Assembly (NCBI RefSeq): GCF_000204055.1
Contig: NW_006768963.1
Coordinates: 6,132-16,527 of the forward strand
Source of the DNA: Melampsora larici-populina 98AG31
Taxonomy: Eukaryota; Basidiomycota; Pucciniomycetes; Pucciniales; Melampsoraceae
DNA length: 10,396 nt
Direction of reading: 5' to 3'
The notes below the pieces were generated by a model, which worked only from the letters and a program-made list of their open reading frames with translations, made no database searches and was not told the DNA's origin. Position 1 is the first letter of the stretch. Each line of letters opens with the position of its first letter. This document shows, piece after piece, positions 1-8,423 of the stretch. Position numbers and translations under genes: made by a program.

Positions 1-270
1 TCGATCCAAGGGAAAAGGATCTCTCCACCAAGCTTTCAATCCGCTGGTGACCCCATGGACGATTGGTACGAAATTTGGAATCGGATCCCGTAAGTGAAGT
101 CACTCTGGTATCAATCATAATATCCGAACACTTCTAAAAGTGTTGTCTCTTATCTTTTCTTTGTGTAGCAAGCACCAGCAATGCTGCTGCTGCCGCGGCC
201 ATAAGCAAACGTGTCACAGGTCTGAACCATATAGCCGTAACCGTCGGGCGGGATCCTGTCCTATGGAGGA
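1..270 (+). CDS. possible 3' end of a truncated two-exon gene, product unknown
   Basis: The first 89 bases are open in two frames and end at a GTAAGT donor (90-95). An 80 bp intron with a T-rich tract ends at TTTGTGTAG (169). Joining the exons keeps both frames open. Frame 1 reads WYEIWNRIP then KHQQCCCCRGHKQTC and stops at a TGA at 268-270 after PMEES. Frame 2 gives a run of six alanines (SNAAAAAAISKR) and stays open to 530, where it turns into an unlikely hydrophobic tail. I recognise neither product. The start lies outside the window. The well-formed intron is the main argument for a gene; the frame is undecided, so the end given is that of frame 1. Confidence 0.35.
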
Positions 271-387
271 GTCTTGATTTGAGAATGATCATCCTCTGTC
301 TCTCGAACTCCCATTATTTTCTTTATTATGAAACAATTCAGCAGTCAACCAAAATGATGCAAGTTTTTATCTACTTTACACCACAAT

Positions 388-488
388 ACGAGATGTGGGC
401 AGATTCTTTTAAGTTGTTTTGGATGATTGTAGTTTTTTTCTCTATTTCTTCTTTACTCCCACCTGATACAAGATGTGGCCGGATTCTT
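388..488 (+). repeat. imperfect direct repeat, two 21 bp copies 80 bp apart
   Basis: The copies at 388-408 and 468-488 follow the pattern acRagatgtggScRgattctt and are both preceded by a CCAC stretch. They lie between the possible gene end and the palindromic array and look like a decayed ~80 bp tandem duplication. No function is evident. Confidence 0.5.
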
Positions 489-596
489 ATATGTTTGAGA
501 GTAAATGTTCTAGTCTTTCGATCTGGTTAAGTTATGAGTTATGAGTTTGTAATACATATATGTTTATAATGAAAGCGTTAGTGATAAACACTATCG

Positions 597-1547
597 AAAT
601 CAAATACGTTGTGTGATTTTTGTACCTGACTTTGAGGAGCAAATGGATCATTCAGGCTTAAAAGTCATTTTCAAAGATGAAGATGACGAGGTATGGCAAA
701 AAGTCAATAACGAACTTTGTGCGAAACACAAAGAAGCATATAATTCAACGTGCACAAGTCAAATTTCCTTCATGTTTGTAAAATATGGGTAACTTATATG
801 TCTGAAATATAAGAAAACACCTACATTGTAGGATCGAAAGTGTTTTTACAAGGTGAAGACCACGAGCTATGGAAAAAAGTCGATAATGAAAGCTGTTCGA
901 AATGTAAAGAAGTATATAACTCAACGTACAAACATTGGATTTCGGTCATCTTCTTTGACTTTGTGTAGGTTTTATACGTGAGTGGAAATAAAATACCTAC
1001 ATTGTAGTTTTGAATTTGTTTTTCGAAGGTCAAGATGACGAGATATGGAAAAAAGTCAATAACGAAAAATGTCCGCCGTAAAAAGTTGAACATGAATCAA
1101 CGTCCAAACATCGTATTTCATGCATACTCATAGACTTAGTGTAAGTTTTATATCTGAAAGATAAGAAAAATACTACATTGTAGGTTCAAAAGATGTTTTC
1201 AAAGGTGAAGATGACGAGCTACGGAAGAAAGTCAATAATGGAAAATGCGCGCCTTAGAGAGGAGCACATATACTCACGTGCAACCATCGAACTTGTCTCA
1301 TCTTGATGGACTTTGTGTACGTTTGGTACGTGACCGTAAGAAAAAACTTACATTTATGCGAATGAAGTGTCATTTCGAAGGTGAAGATGACGAGTTATGG
1401 CAAAAGTTCATTAATGAAAAATGTCCGCGATGCAGAAAAGTACATAAACTCACATGCAAACATAGAATTTGTGCATTCTTCGCTATGTTTGTGGGAAATA
1501 TGTGTTAAATTTTGTATCAAAATCGATGGAACGTGTTTTCTGGGAAT
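597..1547 (+). repeat. left arm: five direct copies of a 176 bp unit plus a partial one
   Basis: The core gatgacgag (gaccacgag in copy 2) lies at 683, 858, 1034, 1210 and 1386, so the spacing is 175, 176, 176 and 176 bp. A fragment of a further unit sits at about 597-635 (acgttgtgtgatttttgtacc). Each unit reads roughly: palindromic cctacattgtagg, a ttttcaaaggtgaag stretch, the core, ctatggaaaaaagtcaataa, a Cys/His-like stretch, then a T-rich tail. Copies are clearly diverged. Several small open frames run through it, but none spans more than about one unit continuously, because 176 is not a multiple of three. Confidence 0.88.
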
Positions 1548-2500
1548 CTTTGCACAACTCTCCTTATGGATATCTGGTACAACTTGAGCACAAAGTCGGC
1601 ATAGACATTACGAAGACATCACAAAATGTATATTTGCACATGAGTTTATGTACTTCTTGGTATGGCGGTCATTTTTCATTAATGACTTTTTCTCATAACA
1701 CCTCATCTTCAACATCGAAATTCACTTTCGATCCAGAAAGTGGTGTATTTCCTGGGTATTCAGGTATAAAAGTCACACAACGTCTATGAAGATGACACCA
1801 ACTTGATATTTGCACGTTGAATAATATGCTTCTCTGCAGCGCGCGCATTATTCATTAATGATGTTTTCTCATAAATCGTCATCATCACCTGCAAAAAGCA
1901 CATTGAATCAACAAAAACCGGCATTTTTCTTGATCTCAGGTACAAAAGTCTCACAACTTATATGAATATGAAGGAAGAACGCTTCTTGTATTTTGAAATG
2001 TATGCGTCTTCGTATTTCGGACGTTTATTATTATTGACATGGATCCATAGCTCGTCATCTTCAACTTCGAAAAACAACTTTCATCCTTAAAATAAGGTAA
2101 TTTGGTATCACTCTTGGTATAAAACGTACACCAGGTGTACGTTTTTGAAGCAAGTTGAATGTTTCAACATTTTACGTTTATGCTTCTCTGCTTCGCGGAC
2201 ATTTTTCATTAAAGCACTTTTGCCATAACTCGTCATCTTCACCTTTGAAAATGACTTTTGATCCTAAAATGTAAGTGTTTTCTTCGCTTTCAGATAAAAA
2301 ACTTGCACGAAGCCTATAAGTATGAATGACTTCCGATGGTTGCACATTGGTTCATGTGCTTATTTGTACGGCGCACATATTTTGTAATTGACTTTTGTCC
2401 ATGTCTCGTCATGTTCACCTTCGAAAAACAATTTTGAAGGTAGGATGTAGGTATTTTATGGTCACTATTACACGAAGTCTTGGAAGATGCAATGCATGAA
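1548..2500 (-). repeat. right arm: five inverted copies of the 176 bp unit
   Basis: The complement of the core (ctcgtcatc or close variants) lies at about 1702, 1875, 2051, 2229 and 2405. The first spacing is 173 bp because copy 6 lost 3 bp inside the core; the others are 176, 178 and 176. Copies equidistant from the centre share private variants. Copies 5 and 6 share cattaatgaaaaatg (1409-1423 and, inverted, 1670-1684) and agtacataaactca (1439-1452 and 1641-1654). Copies 4 and 7 share aatgcgcgc, and copies 1 and 10 share tgtgcg. This points to inverted duplication of a whole five-unit array, or later exchange between the arms. Confidence 0.87.
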
Positions 2501-2644
2501 TTATAGTTTTGATGTGCATTTCTTATGATGAATATATCAAACTCATTTCATATGATAGACTGAAAGACATATCGTACATGAACAACATAAAGAGGAAAAA
2601 AATACAACACACAACAAAAAAATAGTATAAAAAGGCTTATATTA

Positions 2645-5600
2645 TCAAGATGGCTCTTTGTTTCCTACAGCATGAATAATATTTTGCATCATGCCTTCAT
2701 CAATTCCCTGTGCCCATTCCTCCTCGTTGATGTCAGACAAATCTCCATCCTCAGGCTCCTCAGGTCCACCTTCTCTAACACCATCAGGTATGATATCGTG
2801 TTGAACTGGAACTCGAGGCATTAGATGCTCAAAGTCCCCAGCTTTAGTCGAACCAAAGCCATTCGACCGTAGTCCTTCCATCTTCCGAAGTTGCAACTGC
2901 CATTGAGCCAGCAATTGCATATCGCCTACCTGAGCTTCAGTTTTCAAAAAGACCTCCTTAATCTTAGAATTCCACCTGAAACTTAACCTGGCGACCCTGG
3001 TCAATTCGTTGTGAAGGACGCCTTTGACAATAGATACCTTTGCGTGTAATGAAGCTGAACTGATGATATTGTGTTCTAGGAAAGGTTGAATGGCATCCGG
3101 GAGGATGTCTGAATGCGCAAGATGTTCCAGAATGTTCCAAAGACGGTCAAAGGAAGTTGTTGCCCAACGCATGGCTCTTCGAACCTCCCAACCTACCCTG
3201 CGATGCTCTTCGCGTCCTCGTTGTAATCGAGCAATGGCTCTCATTCCCATCTGAGTCGCATGATCTAGTGCCCAAGGTTCGTGCGAGTGCGTAAAGATCC
3301 CGTTGTTCCAGAAAGGATCGTCAGGTTTGAGTTCAAGAAGGTCAATATATTCGATTACTGGAGATGTTGGATGTTCAGGAAACTTGTCAGCAAATTGTTG
3401 TGCCATATTGTTATAATTTGTCAACGCTTTCTTCATAGTTCGTGTTCTTTTTTGAATGGCGTCCATAATTCGCTCCTTCTCATGAGTACCTTTTGAAATA
3501 GGACATTGGATTCAGTGTGAAATCCACAACTCAGTTTGTTGAGAGGACTTACCAAGATGCGAGCTACCACCAACTCTGTTTTCGGGGTCCAAAGGCCTTT
3601 GTTCTGCCCTCAAAGCAAGAAATCTGCGGCGTACCTCAGTCTTAGCAAACCAGACCTTCAATAATAAATCAACAGCGTCCTCTTCAAATTGTTAAACAAA
3701 AAAAACATTAAAATTCAATTAGAGATATGAGCACGAGTGATTGATAAGAGGAATGTTGCTGAGAGGGTTCCTGTTACTTACTTGATAGATGAGTAAAACA
3801 ATCAGGCAAACCCACTTTCTGACGCTGTGCATCTATTTCGATTCCGAGCTGTTGAACCCGTTCCAGCCAATCAGCAGCTCGCTCCTCATGAGTTCCATCC
3901 TCCAGCCTGTGATTGATTAAACTTGGATTTAGTCACAGCTGTCATTCTCGCCCTGTTTGGCTGAAGAAACACACACCAAACCTTATAATGTAAGTCCTCG
4001 AGGCACAGTAACCTACCCAATTCAATCTGTTGGCGAATCTTGATATCTTTTGAATTCTCGATGTTTGCTCGTCTTTCGGATTCCCATTGCTTTCGGAAGA
4101 AAGCCATGGTATATTTGCGGCCAGGCTCGTAAGGGTTGGCCTTTTGACACCAATGGTCCAACGTTGCTTGAGCTTCTTTGATTGTAATTGATACCTTGAG
4201 AAGTCGTCTTAAGAGCCAATCCGAAGTACTAAGTTGAAGACAGTACATTAGGTATCTGGCCAATATGTCTATTGCTTGCAGCCAATGTAATCGTGTTGAA
4301 GTTCGTAACCCGGCAATCAGGCGCGACAGGAAGGACCAATTCCTTTCGAGTCCTTCACCGTCTGATAAACCCCAGTAGTCGAGATACCTGGGGTTGTAGA
4401 GCAGTTGGCATGCCCATGTATGAACGTAGGCATGGAAAACCGATGTTCCTAACATGATTCGAGCTTGATGTTCAGGTAATAAATTGTGCTAATGTATATA
4501 TAGAGTAAGTAATAACATATTCAGTCAGTTTTTATTGACGTATCAATACTTCACCTATCCTATTATATATGAGAAACATACCACTCTGATATGTTTGTCG
4601 AGGTGACATCCGATGTCATACAATACACCGAACCGGCTGAATGGGAAGTCGTCCATGATATGCTTCATTAAGCTAAGCGGGTAGTACAGCCTAGTGAAAG
4701 AGAACATTTGCGTCAGTAAATCAGAATTTGTATAACATAATCACCTTCTTACTTTTCACCGCTTTGATATATGTTTGCCATGACTAATGGAACATCGTGG
4801 CGACAGGCTGCTGCGAACAAACCGGTGTCATCGCATCGGTCCCAGGTTGAGGAACTTCGAGTGTCATTTGCAGTCTTGTGGGATTCAGAACAAGGATCCT
4901 GTGGTTTATTTAAAAGTCAGTATATGTAATAACTCTTGCACTTTGATTTTAATGAGAATAACTTACTTCAGTCACTGCCACGTTCCCAGAAGCAAGAGCG
5001 GCAACCAATTTGGCATCTTGTTGTCGTATTTTGCTTGGCTTGATGAATAAGGGCGGGTATTTGCTCTCGTCTGGCTGGTCTTTGCTGGCGAGAACATTAT
5101 GTCAATGTTGAAAGTTACCGTCCATACATATAATGAAATCGGGCTCTTGGTCTGATCCCTTCGTCTCATTTTGCGCCGGGCCAAAACATCGAGGGCATTG
5201 GTCGGCCCAAAGATCCGTATTGGTCAATTGAAGTCCTTCCTTGAGCAGCTTGTTCGCGAGGACAGTGATCCGGGTGTAAAGATGAGTAGCGCTGGTGAAT
5301 GGTTGTGCAAGATTGCGCCTATTGCCATGTCCTCCTTTAGCTAGAAGAGGTCTAGAGGACCGCTTGTCGAGGAAGTTGAGGTGGCCTTCAATATAGCTTG
5401 ACCTCGCAGTAACCGAGGTGAGCCACAAGTCGTGATGTTGCTGTAATAATGGAATTGAAAAGGCGGTGCGAGGTTGCGTGGGTGAAGCGGCTAAATAACC
5501 TCGATATATGAGCTGAATGGGTTCGGGTAAGCAGGGACAGAAAGGGACCGGGACAGAGTTTGATCGTCCTGAGGGGTGGAAGGTCAGTTTCAAATATTAG

Positions 5601-6218
5601 GATACAATTTCATTAAGTGAAAGCCTTACCGAGAATGTCAATTAAGTCTATCTTGCGAATATGAAACAAACCTGCGGCACACTGGCAGTCCGGGCTTATA
5701 ATAACATCAAGGTATGATGTTTCTGTGGTCCAGTTCAACGTAGTGACTTTGTTTTCAAGATAGACAGCGGTGATCTGGTTTTCGAGGGCTTCCCATTGCT
5801 TTCGAAGAGTTTCACGTTTTCTTGCATAACGAAATCCTCGATGTTTTTGAACAAATCGTCGAATGGCACCATCCCGATCAAAGTCTTCTATATCAGTCCA
5901 AGGATCATTGCCATCATCATCGGGTGGATCGGGATCATCTCCGTTCATAAGCATGAGTTCATTAAGCAACATGTCGTTGATATCGGGTTGTTCAAGATCT
6001 CCACGTTCGTCCAGAGGATCGTGATCGTCACCAGCTAGCTCGTGAGGATGGTGTGGTGGGCCGCGGAGGAATTGTTTCGCATCTAGGACCTTCTTCATAA
6101 ACTTGGCTTCGGCTCTAGCCTCAGCTTTGGGATCGGGTTTCTTTCGACACTTCTTAGTTTTTTCCTCCTTAACGTTGGTGATGTTACCTCCAAGTTTCCT
6201 GCCGCTGCGACCTCCCAT
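2645..6218 (-). pseudogene. KDZ-family (Kyakuja-Dileera-Zisupton) transposase with CxC1 Cys cluster, one in-frame stop
   Basis: Transposase of a eukaryotic cut-and-paste-type DNA transposon. Eight exons: 6218-5630, 5568-4967, 4898-4753, 4690-4582, 4488-3977, 3906-3782, 3681-3553, 3489-2645. All seven introns (61, 68, 62, 93, 70, 100, 63 bp) are GT-AG and join in phase, giving 1018 codons. Order: basic then acidic N-terminus; CxC1 cluster with CQC (178-180) and FCPC (206-209), plus CPRC (321-324); RNase H-like core with CMDGNFQH (first Asp, 346), CSESHKTANDTR, CDDTGLFAAACRHD, VLYDIGCHLDKH (Asp 471), HAYVHTWACQLLYNPR and GLSDGEGLER (Glu 527); helical C-terminal region with LLKVWFAKTEVRRRFLALRA and HEPWALDHATQMGMR; acidic tail. 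Catalytic roles are inferred from the DDE fold. Codon 352 is TGA (5102-5104), just after the first Asp motif, and the frame resumes unchanged as HNVLASKDQPDE. I start at ATG 6218; GTG at 6227 lies just upstream in frame. Confidence 0.93.
5102..5104 (-). other. premature in-frame TGA in the KDZ transposase
   Basis: The minus strand reads CMDGNFQH, TGA, HNVLASKDQPDE in a single frame with no indel. Related KDZ transposases, as I recall them, have Arg or Lys here, so CGA to TGA by one C-to-T change is the simplest history. The inferred original context CATCGACAT contains a CpG (TCG), which favours deamination. A 34 bp GT-AG stretch around the stop is too short for an intron and would delete the motif. 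Confidence 0.85.
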
Positions 6219-6580
6219 ATTGAGCACCGGGAATGGTTGAAGGTGAAGGGTTGTTGTTATTGAAGATAGTGAAGTGAGAACAAATTCGAACTTGTGGAAC
6301 TTGGTGATTTGAAGTGTTCAAGGCCGTGTGATCTGCGGCTGCACCACGGCTGACGGTGCGGTGGAGTTTGGTTGTCTCAAGATTGGCCATGCGTGCCTGA
6401 GGTTATCACCTACGGACTTGGAGTTTTCAGAAAGGCCGGTACATATGTATTTAAATTGAGTGATATGTAAGAAGGATTCGAGTGAGTTTGAGATGAAGGA
6501 AATAGGATCTATGTACAGTCAGGAAATGCAGTTTTCTTACTGTTTGTATAGGTGAGATACTAACGATAGTGGTGTCCTCC
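6219..6580. other. 5' flank of the KDZ transposase, no gene seen
   Basis: This stretch precedes the transposase start and should hold its leader and promoter. The minus strand just upstream of the ATG is pyrimidine-rich and contains an ATAACAACAACCC-like stretch, as in leaders. No clear TATA box was seen. Short open frames overlap exon 1 here, but they have no recognisable content and conflict with the transposase frame. Confidence 0.4.
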
Positions 6581-6630
6581 CCAAGGACATCGCGAGGATG
6601 ATTGCAAGAGATCCTCGCGATGTCTTTTGG
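6581..6630. repeat. perfect 14 bp inverted repeat with extended arms
   Basis: GACATCGCGAGGAT is followed after 11 bases by its exact complement ATCCTCGCGATGTC. Outside this the arms continue imperfectly (CCAAG and TTTTGG), giving a stem of about 19 bp. It lies about 365 bp upstream of the transposase start and is GC-rich relative to its surroundings. It could be a transposase-binding subterminal repeat or an unrelated hairpin; nothing here settles that. Confidence 0.75.
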
Positions 6631-6679
6631 GTTCTGGCTGTCAACACTTTGAGTCCGGTTGACACATAAGACAGAACCC
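6629..6679. repeat. nested two-step inverted repeat
   Basis: GGGTTCTG (6629-6636) pairs with CAGAACCC (6672-6679), and inside it TGTCAAC (6639-6645) pairs with GTTGACA (6658-6664), around a 12-base loop. The outer arm overlaps the end of the preceding hairpin, so the two stems are back to back. Confidence 0.65.
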
Positions 6680-7190
6680 TGAGACGAGTCCCACACCTTG
6701 CCCAGACCTTGACAGTGGTCCGAGATTGAAAGAAAGTCTTGTTGAAGGACTTCTCATAAGAGGACCTCGTGCGTTGGCATCTTTCTCTTTCTCCCCCTTC
6801 ACCAATTTTAAACTCGATCATTTTTCTACCTTCAGACTACGTTATATCTTCTCATCAACCTTTGCTGTTCGGCCTCGTTTGGCCTCGTTCTATGGCCATG
6901 TTTGTTCCTTCATGTTCTACAAATTTGTGCCCTTCATCTTACCATCCACTTCACAAGTCAATTCAATACTTATGAGCAGGTCTCTTTGTTCATCCTTTTA
7001 TCTTTACAATCCCTCAATTGACCCTACTCTCTTTTATACAAGTCTCAACTCGATTTTTTTGTCATTGTTTTTTCTTTCTTTTTTTTCAACTGTTTGTACT
7101 CTTCTTTTTAATGATCCCGATGGATGAAATCACAAGGTCACACTTGCTTACTATGTATCAATGTAACCAATTGCCCCAAATCGAGAACTA
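6680..7190. other. pyrimidine-rich intergenic stretch, no gene seen
   Basis: The plus strand is strongly T/C-rich, especially 6840-7110. An open frame at 6726-7127 exists only because long T/C runs lack stop codons; its product is a Phe/Ser/Leu-rich string without domain character. No RNA gene or splice pattern was recognised. Confidence 0.4.
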
Positions 7191-7194
7191 CAAA

Positions 7195-7229
7195 AGGTCG
7201 CACTGGGCTAGCGGAGGTCGCACTGGGCT
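7195..7229 (+). repeat. two direct copies of AGGTCGCACTGGGCT, 20 bp period
   Basis: The exact 15-mer occurs at 7195-7209 and 7215-7229. A weaker relative (aaggtcacactt) starts near 7134. It lies at the edge of the GC-richer block with the hairpins. It could be a protein-binding iteron-like repeat or a small tandem duplication. Confidence 0.7.
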
Positions 7230-7283
7230 GCGCTTCCTGCACCCAGGGGCCTGAACCCAATTCAAAGCGGCCCAAACCATTTG

Positions 7284-7305
7284 AACTACATATTTGAATG
7301 TAGTT
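7284..7305. repeat. 8 bp perfect inverted repeat
   Basis: AACTACAT (7284-7291) and ATGTAGTT (7298-7305) flank a 6-base loop. This is the first of three hairpins within 150 bp. Confidence 0.6.
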
Positions 7306-7346
7306 GGTCATTCAAACAGCTCTCTCAGCTATTACGGAACCTAAAG

Positions 7347-7371
7347 CAAGGATATTGCGCCGATATCCTTG
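7347..7371. repeat. 9 bp perfect inverted repeat
   Basis: CAAGGATAT (7347-7355) pairs with ATATCCTTG (7363-7371) across a GC-rich 7-base loop. It is the middle member of the hairpin cluster. Confidence 0.65.
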
Positions 7372-7405
7372 ATCTCATCCGCGCAACCTCCTCTGTGAGG
7401 ATGAT

Positions 7406-7432
7406 CAACGGAGATCGGCCGGATCTCCGTTG
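7406..7432. repeat. 11 bp perfect inverted repeat
   Basis: CAACGGAGATC (7406-7416) pairs with GATCTCCGTTG (7422-7432) around the loop GGCCG. The stem is GC-rich and stands out from the AT-rich DNA that begins about 50 bp downstream. Confidence 0.7.
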
Positions 7433-7477
7433 GATGTCGCCAGGCAGGATATCCGCCGGATGACCTGATTGGACTGT

Positions 7478-7550
7478 AGTGTACCATCTTTGCCTTTCTT
7501 TTCTTTTAAGATTTGAGGTAAGTATTACAAGAAAACTATAAGTGTACCAT
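7478..7550 (+). repeat. direct repeat AGTGTACCAT flanking 53 bp
   Basis: Exact 10-mers lie at 7478-7487 and 7541-7550, right where composition changes from GC-richer to AT-rich. They could be the footprint of a small insertion or a chance match. Confidence 0.35.
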
Positions 7551-8215
7551 AAAACGATGGGAAGATAAGTGGGTGATCCTAGAAGTGTCTAAATATCAGG
7601 TGAATCAAAACCAGAATCCAAACCTGTCTCCATGATCATCCCGGTTCACAATACTTAGACCCTCTAATCTTATTCCTGGATCCCAGACCAAAAACCCTGA
7701 TCCACAATTTCCAAACACACAAGTTCTTGATACCCTTAAATCCACACACATTTAAATTACAAAAAAATAGGAAAATAAATAATATCAAACAAACCTATTC
7801 AAACAAACCAAAGCATACCAGAAACCTCAAAAAGGTTGAACAAACCAAGACCAAGAAACAATCGAATTCATCTTTCTCTCACATTCTATTCCTTAAAGCT
7901 GAGGGATCTCATAATTGTAATCCCAAACCACTCACTCAGAACCAATCCATACCCTTTTAGTTTGATTTTCAAACTTTACAATCACAAGTAGTACAAACCA
8001 AAAAAAAATCCAAAGCAAAAAAACCCAAACTTTTTCTTGATTATCACCAAAGTAGAATTTCTTTTCTAAATCACCAATCAAGTAATTAAGAATTGAGAAG
8101 AAGAAGGTTTGAGGTTTGGTTGATCATTTTAATAAGATTGGTGTTCAACAGTTTTCTCAGAGTGCAGGTTTGTCTCTCACTCTCACTTATATCTTTGTTT
8201 CCTGGCTACATAATT
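7551..8215. other. AT-rich intergenic DNA, no gene seen
   Basis: The plus strand is A/C-rich (7680-8050), with many AAACC-like words, then mixed. The open frame at 7727-7960 encodes a Lys/Asn/Gln-rich string that simply mirrors this composition. Splice-like signals are common but no chain of exons could be built on either strand. Confidence 0.4.
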
Positions 8216-8423
8216 TAGAGAATACAGATACCAGGAGGTGCTCTGGTGCTCTATTTGAGACCACCGCCTTTATTTCTTAAAAAGCTTGTAATCAGCTCTC
8301 TAGACTGGCCCCTTATGTGGGATAGGCAAATTGATGAAATACAGCATCAAAGGAGGCAGTCAAGTCTTACACGGAAAGCTGGGTTTAGTCAAATCCTTCT
8401 TTTATATTTCGTTTGTACACACT
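8216..8423 (+). other. GC-richer block with a 67-codon open frame, possible exon or remnant
   Basis: After a TAG just before 8220, one plus frame stays open until a TAA at about 8421. It includes LVLYLRPPPLFLKKLVIS and DWPLMWDRQIDEIQHQRRQ. It has no early ATG; the first is the M of PLMWD. Composition is clearly richer in G and C than the flanks, as expected for a former exon or inserted fragment. I do not recognise the peptide, and no splice partners were found. Confidence 0.25.

Larger units (their letters stand above)
513..2568. repeat. ~2 kb imperfect palindrome of tandem 176 bp units (foldback-like)
   Basis: The left half carries five direct copies and the right half five inverted copies of one unit. 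The conserved core gatgacgag or its complement gives pair midpoints of 1548, 1547.5, 1546.5, 1546.5 and 1548. Symmetry continues beyond the array: atgagtttg at 541-549 pairs with caaactcat at 2538-2546, and gtctttc at 513-519 with gaaagac at 2562-2568. The arms are therefore about 1.03 kb with little or no central spacer. Long inverted repeats built of tandem units are the hallmark of foldback (FB/Galileo-type) transposons; that assignment is inference. No clean target-site duplication was found. The structure ends about 75 bp from the transposase stop codon. Confidence 0.8.
2600..6400 (-). mobile_element. KDZ DNA transposon body, ends not defined
   Basis: The multi-exon transposase marks this as a KDZ element of the kind expanded in basidiomycete genomes. 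I found no convincing terminal inverted repeat pair or target-site duplication around it, so the limits given are only slightly wider than the gene. The left end may extend through the palindromic array to about 513. The right end may reach about 7480, where base composition drops sharply and the hairpin cluster stops. One nonsense mutation in an otherwise intact eight-exon frame suggests recent activity or mobilisation in trans by a relative. Confidence 0.6.

Noticed and set aside
821..1789. Several open frames of 68-106 codons inside the 176 bp array on both strands
   Set aside because: They cross unit boundaries in arbitrary frames, are not shared by all copies, and follow from the repeat rather than from a gene.
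414..2640. Further extension of the palindrome arms to about 414 and 2625
   Set aside because: The similarity there is confined to T-rich tracts and cannot be told from low complexity.
3962..4017. Alternative intron in KDZ exon 5 using GTAGGT and CTTCAG
   Set aside because: It would remove RLLCLEDLHYKV, which fits the family, and lead into a frame that stops; the GTGTGT donor at 3976 with the CACAG acceptor at 3907 joins in phase to WLEDGTHEE.
5075..5108. A GT...AG segment of 34 bp around the premature stop, as an intron
   Set aside because: It is too short for a spliceosomal intron, is not a multiple of three, and would delete the DGNFQ catalytic motif; reading straight through gives family-like sequence on both sides.
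6219..6227. Start of the KDZ transposase at GTG 6227
   Set aside because: Eukaryotic genes rarely start at GTG and an ATG lies three codons downstream at 6218.
6726..7127. 133-codon plus-strand open frame
   Set aside because: It is explained by T/C-rich composition; the product is Phe/Ser/Leu-rich with no domain.
8325..8400. C/D-box snoRNA suggested by TGATGA at about 8333
   Set aside because: No matching D box (CTGA) or terminal stem was seen at a suitable distance.
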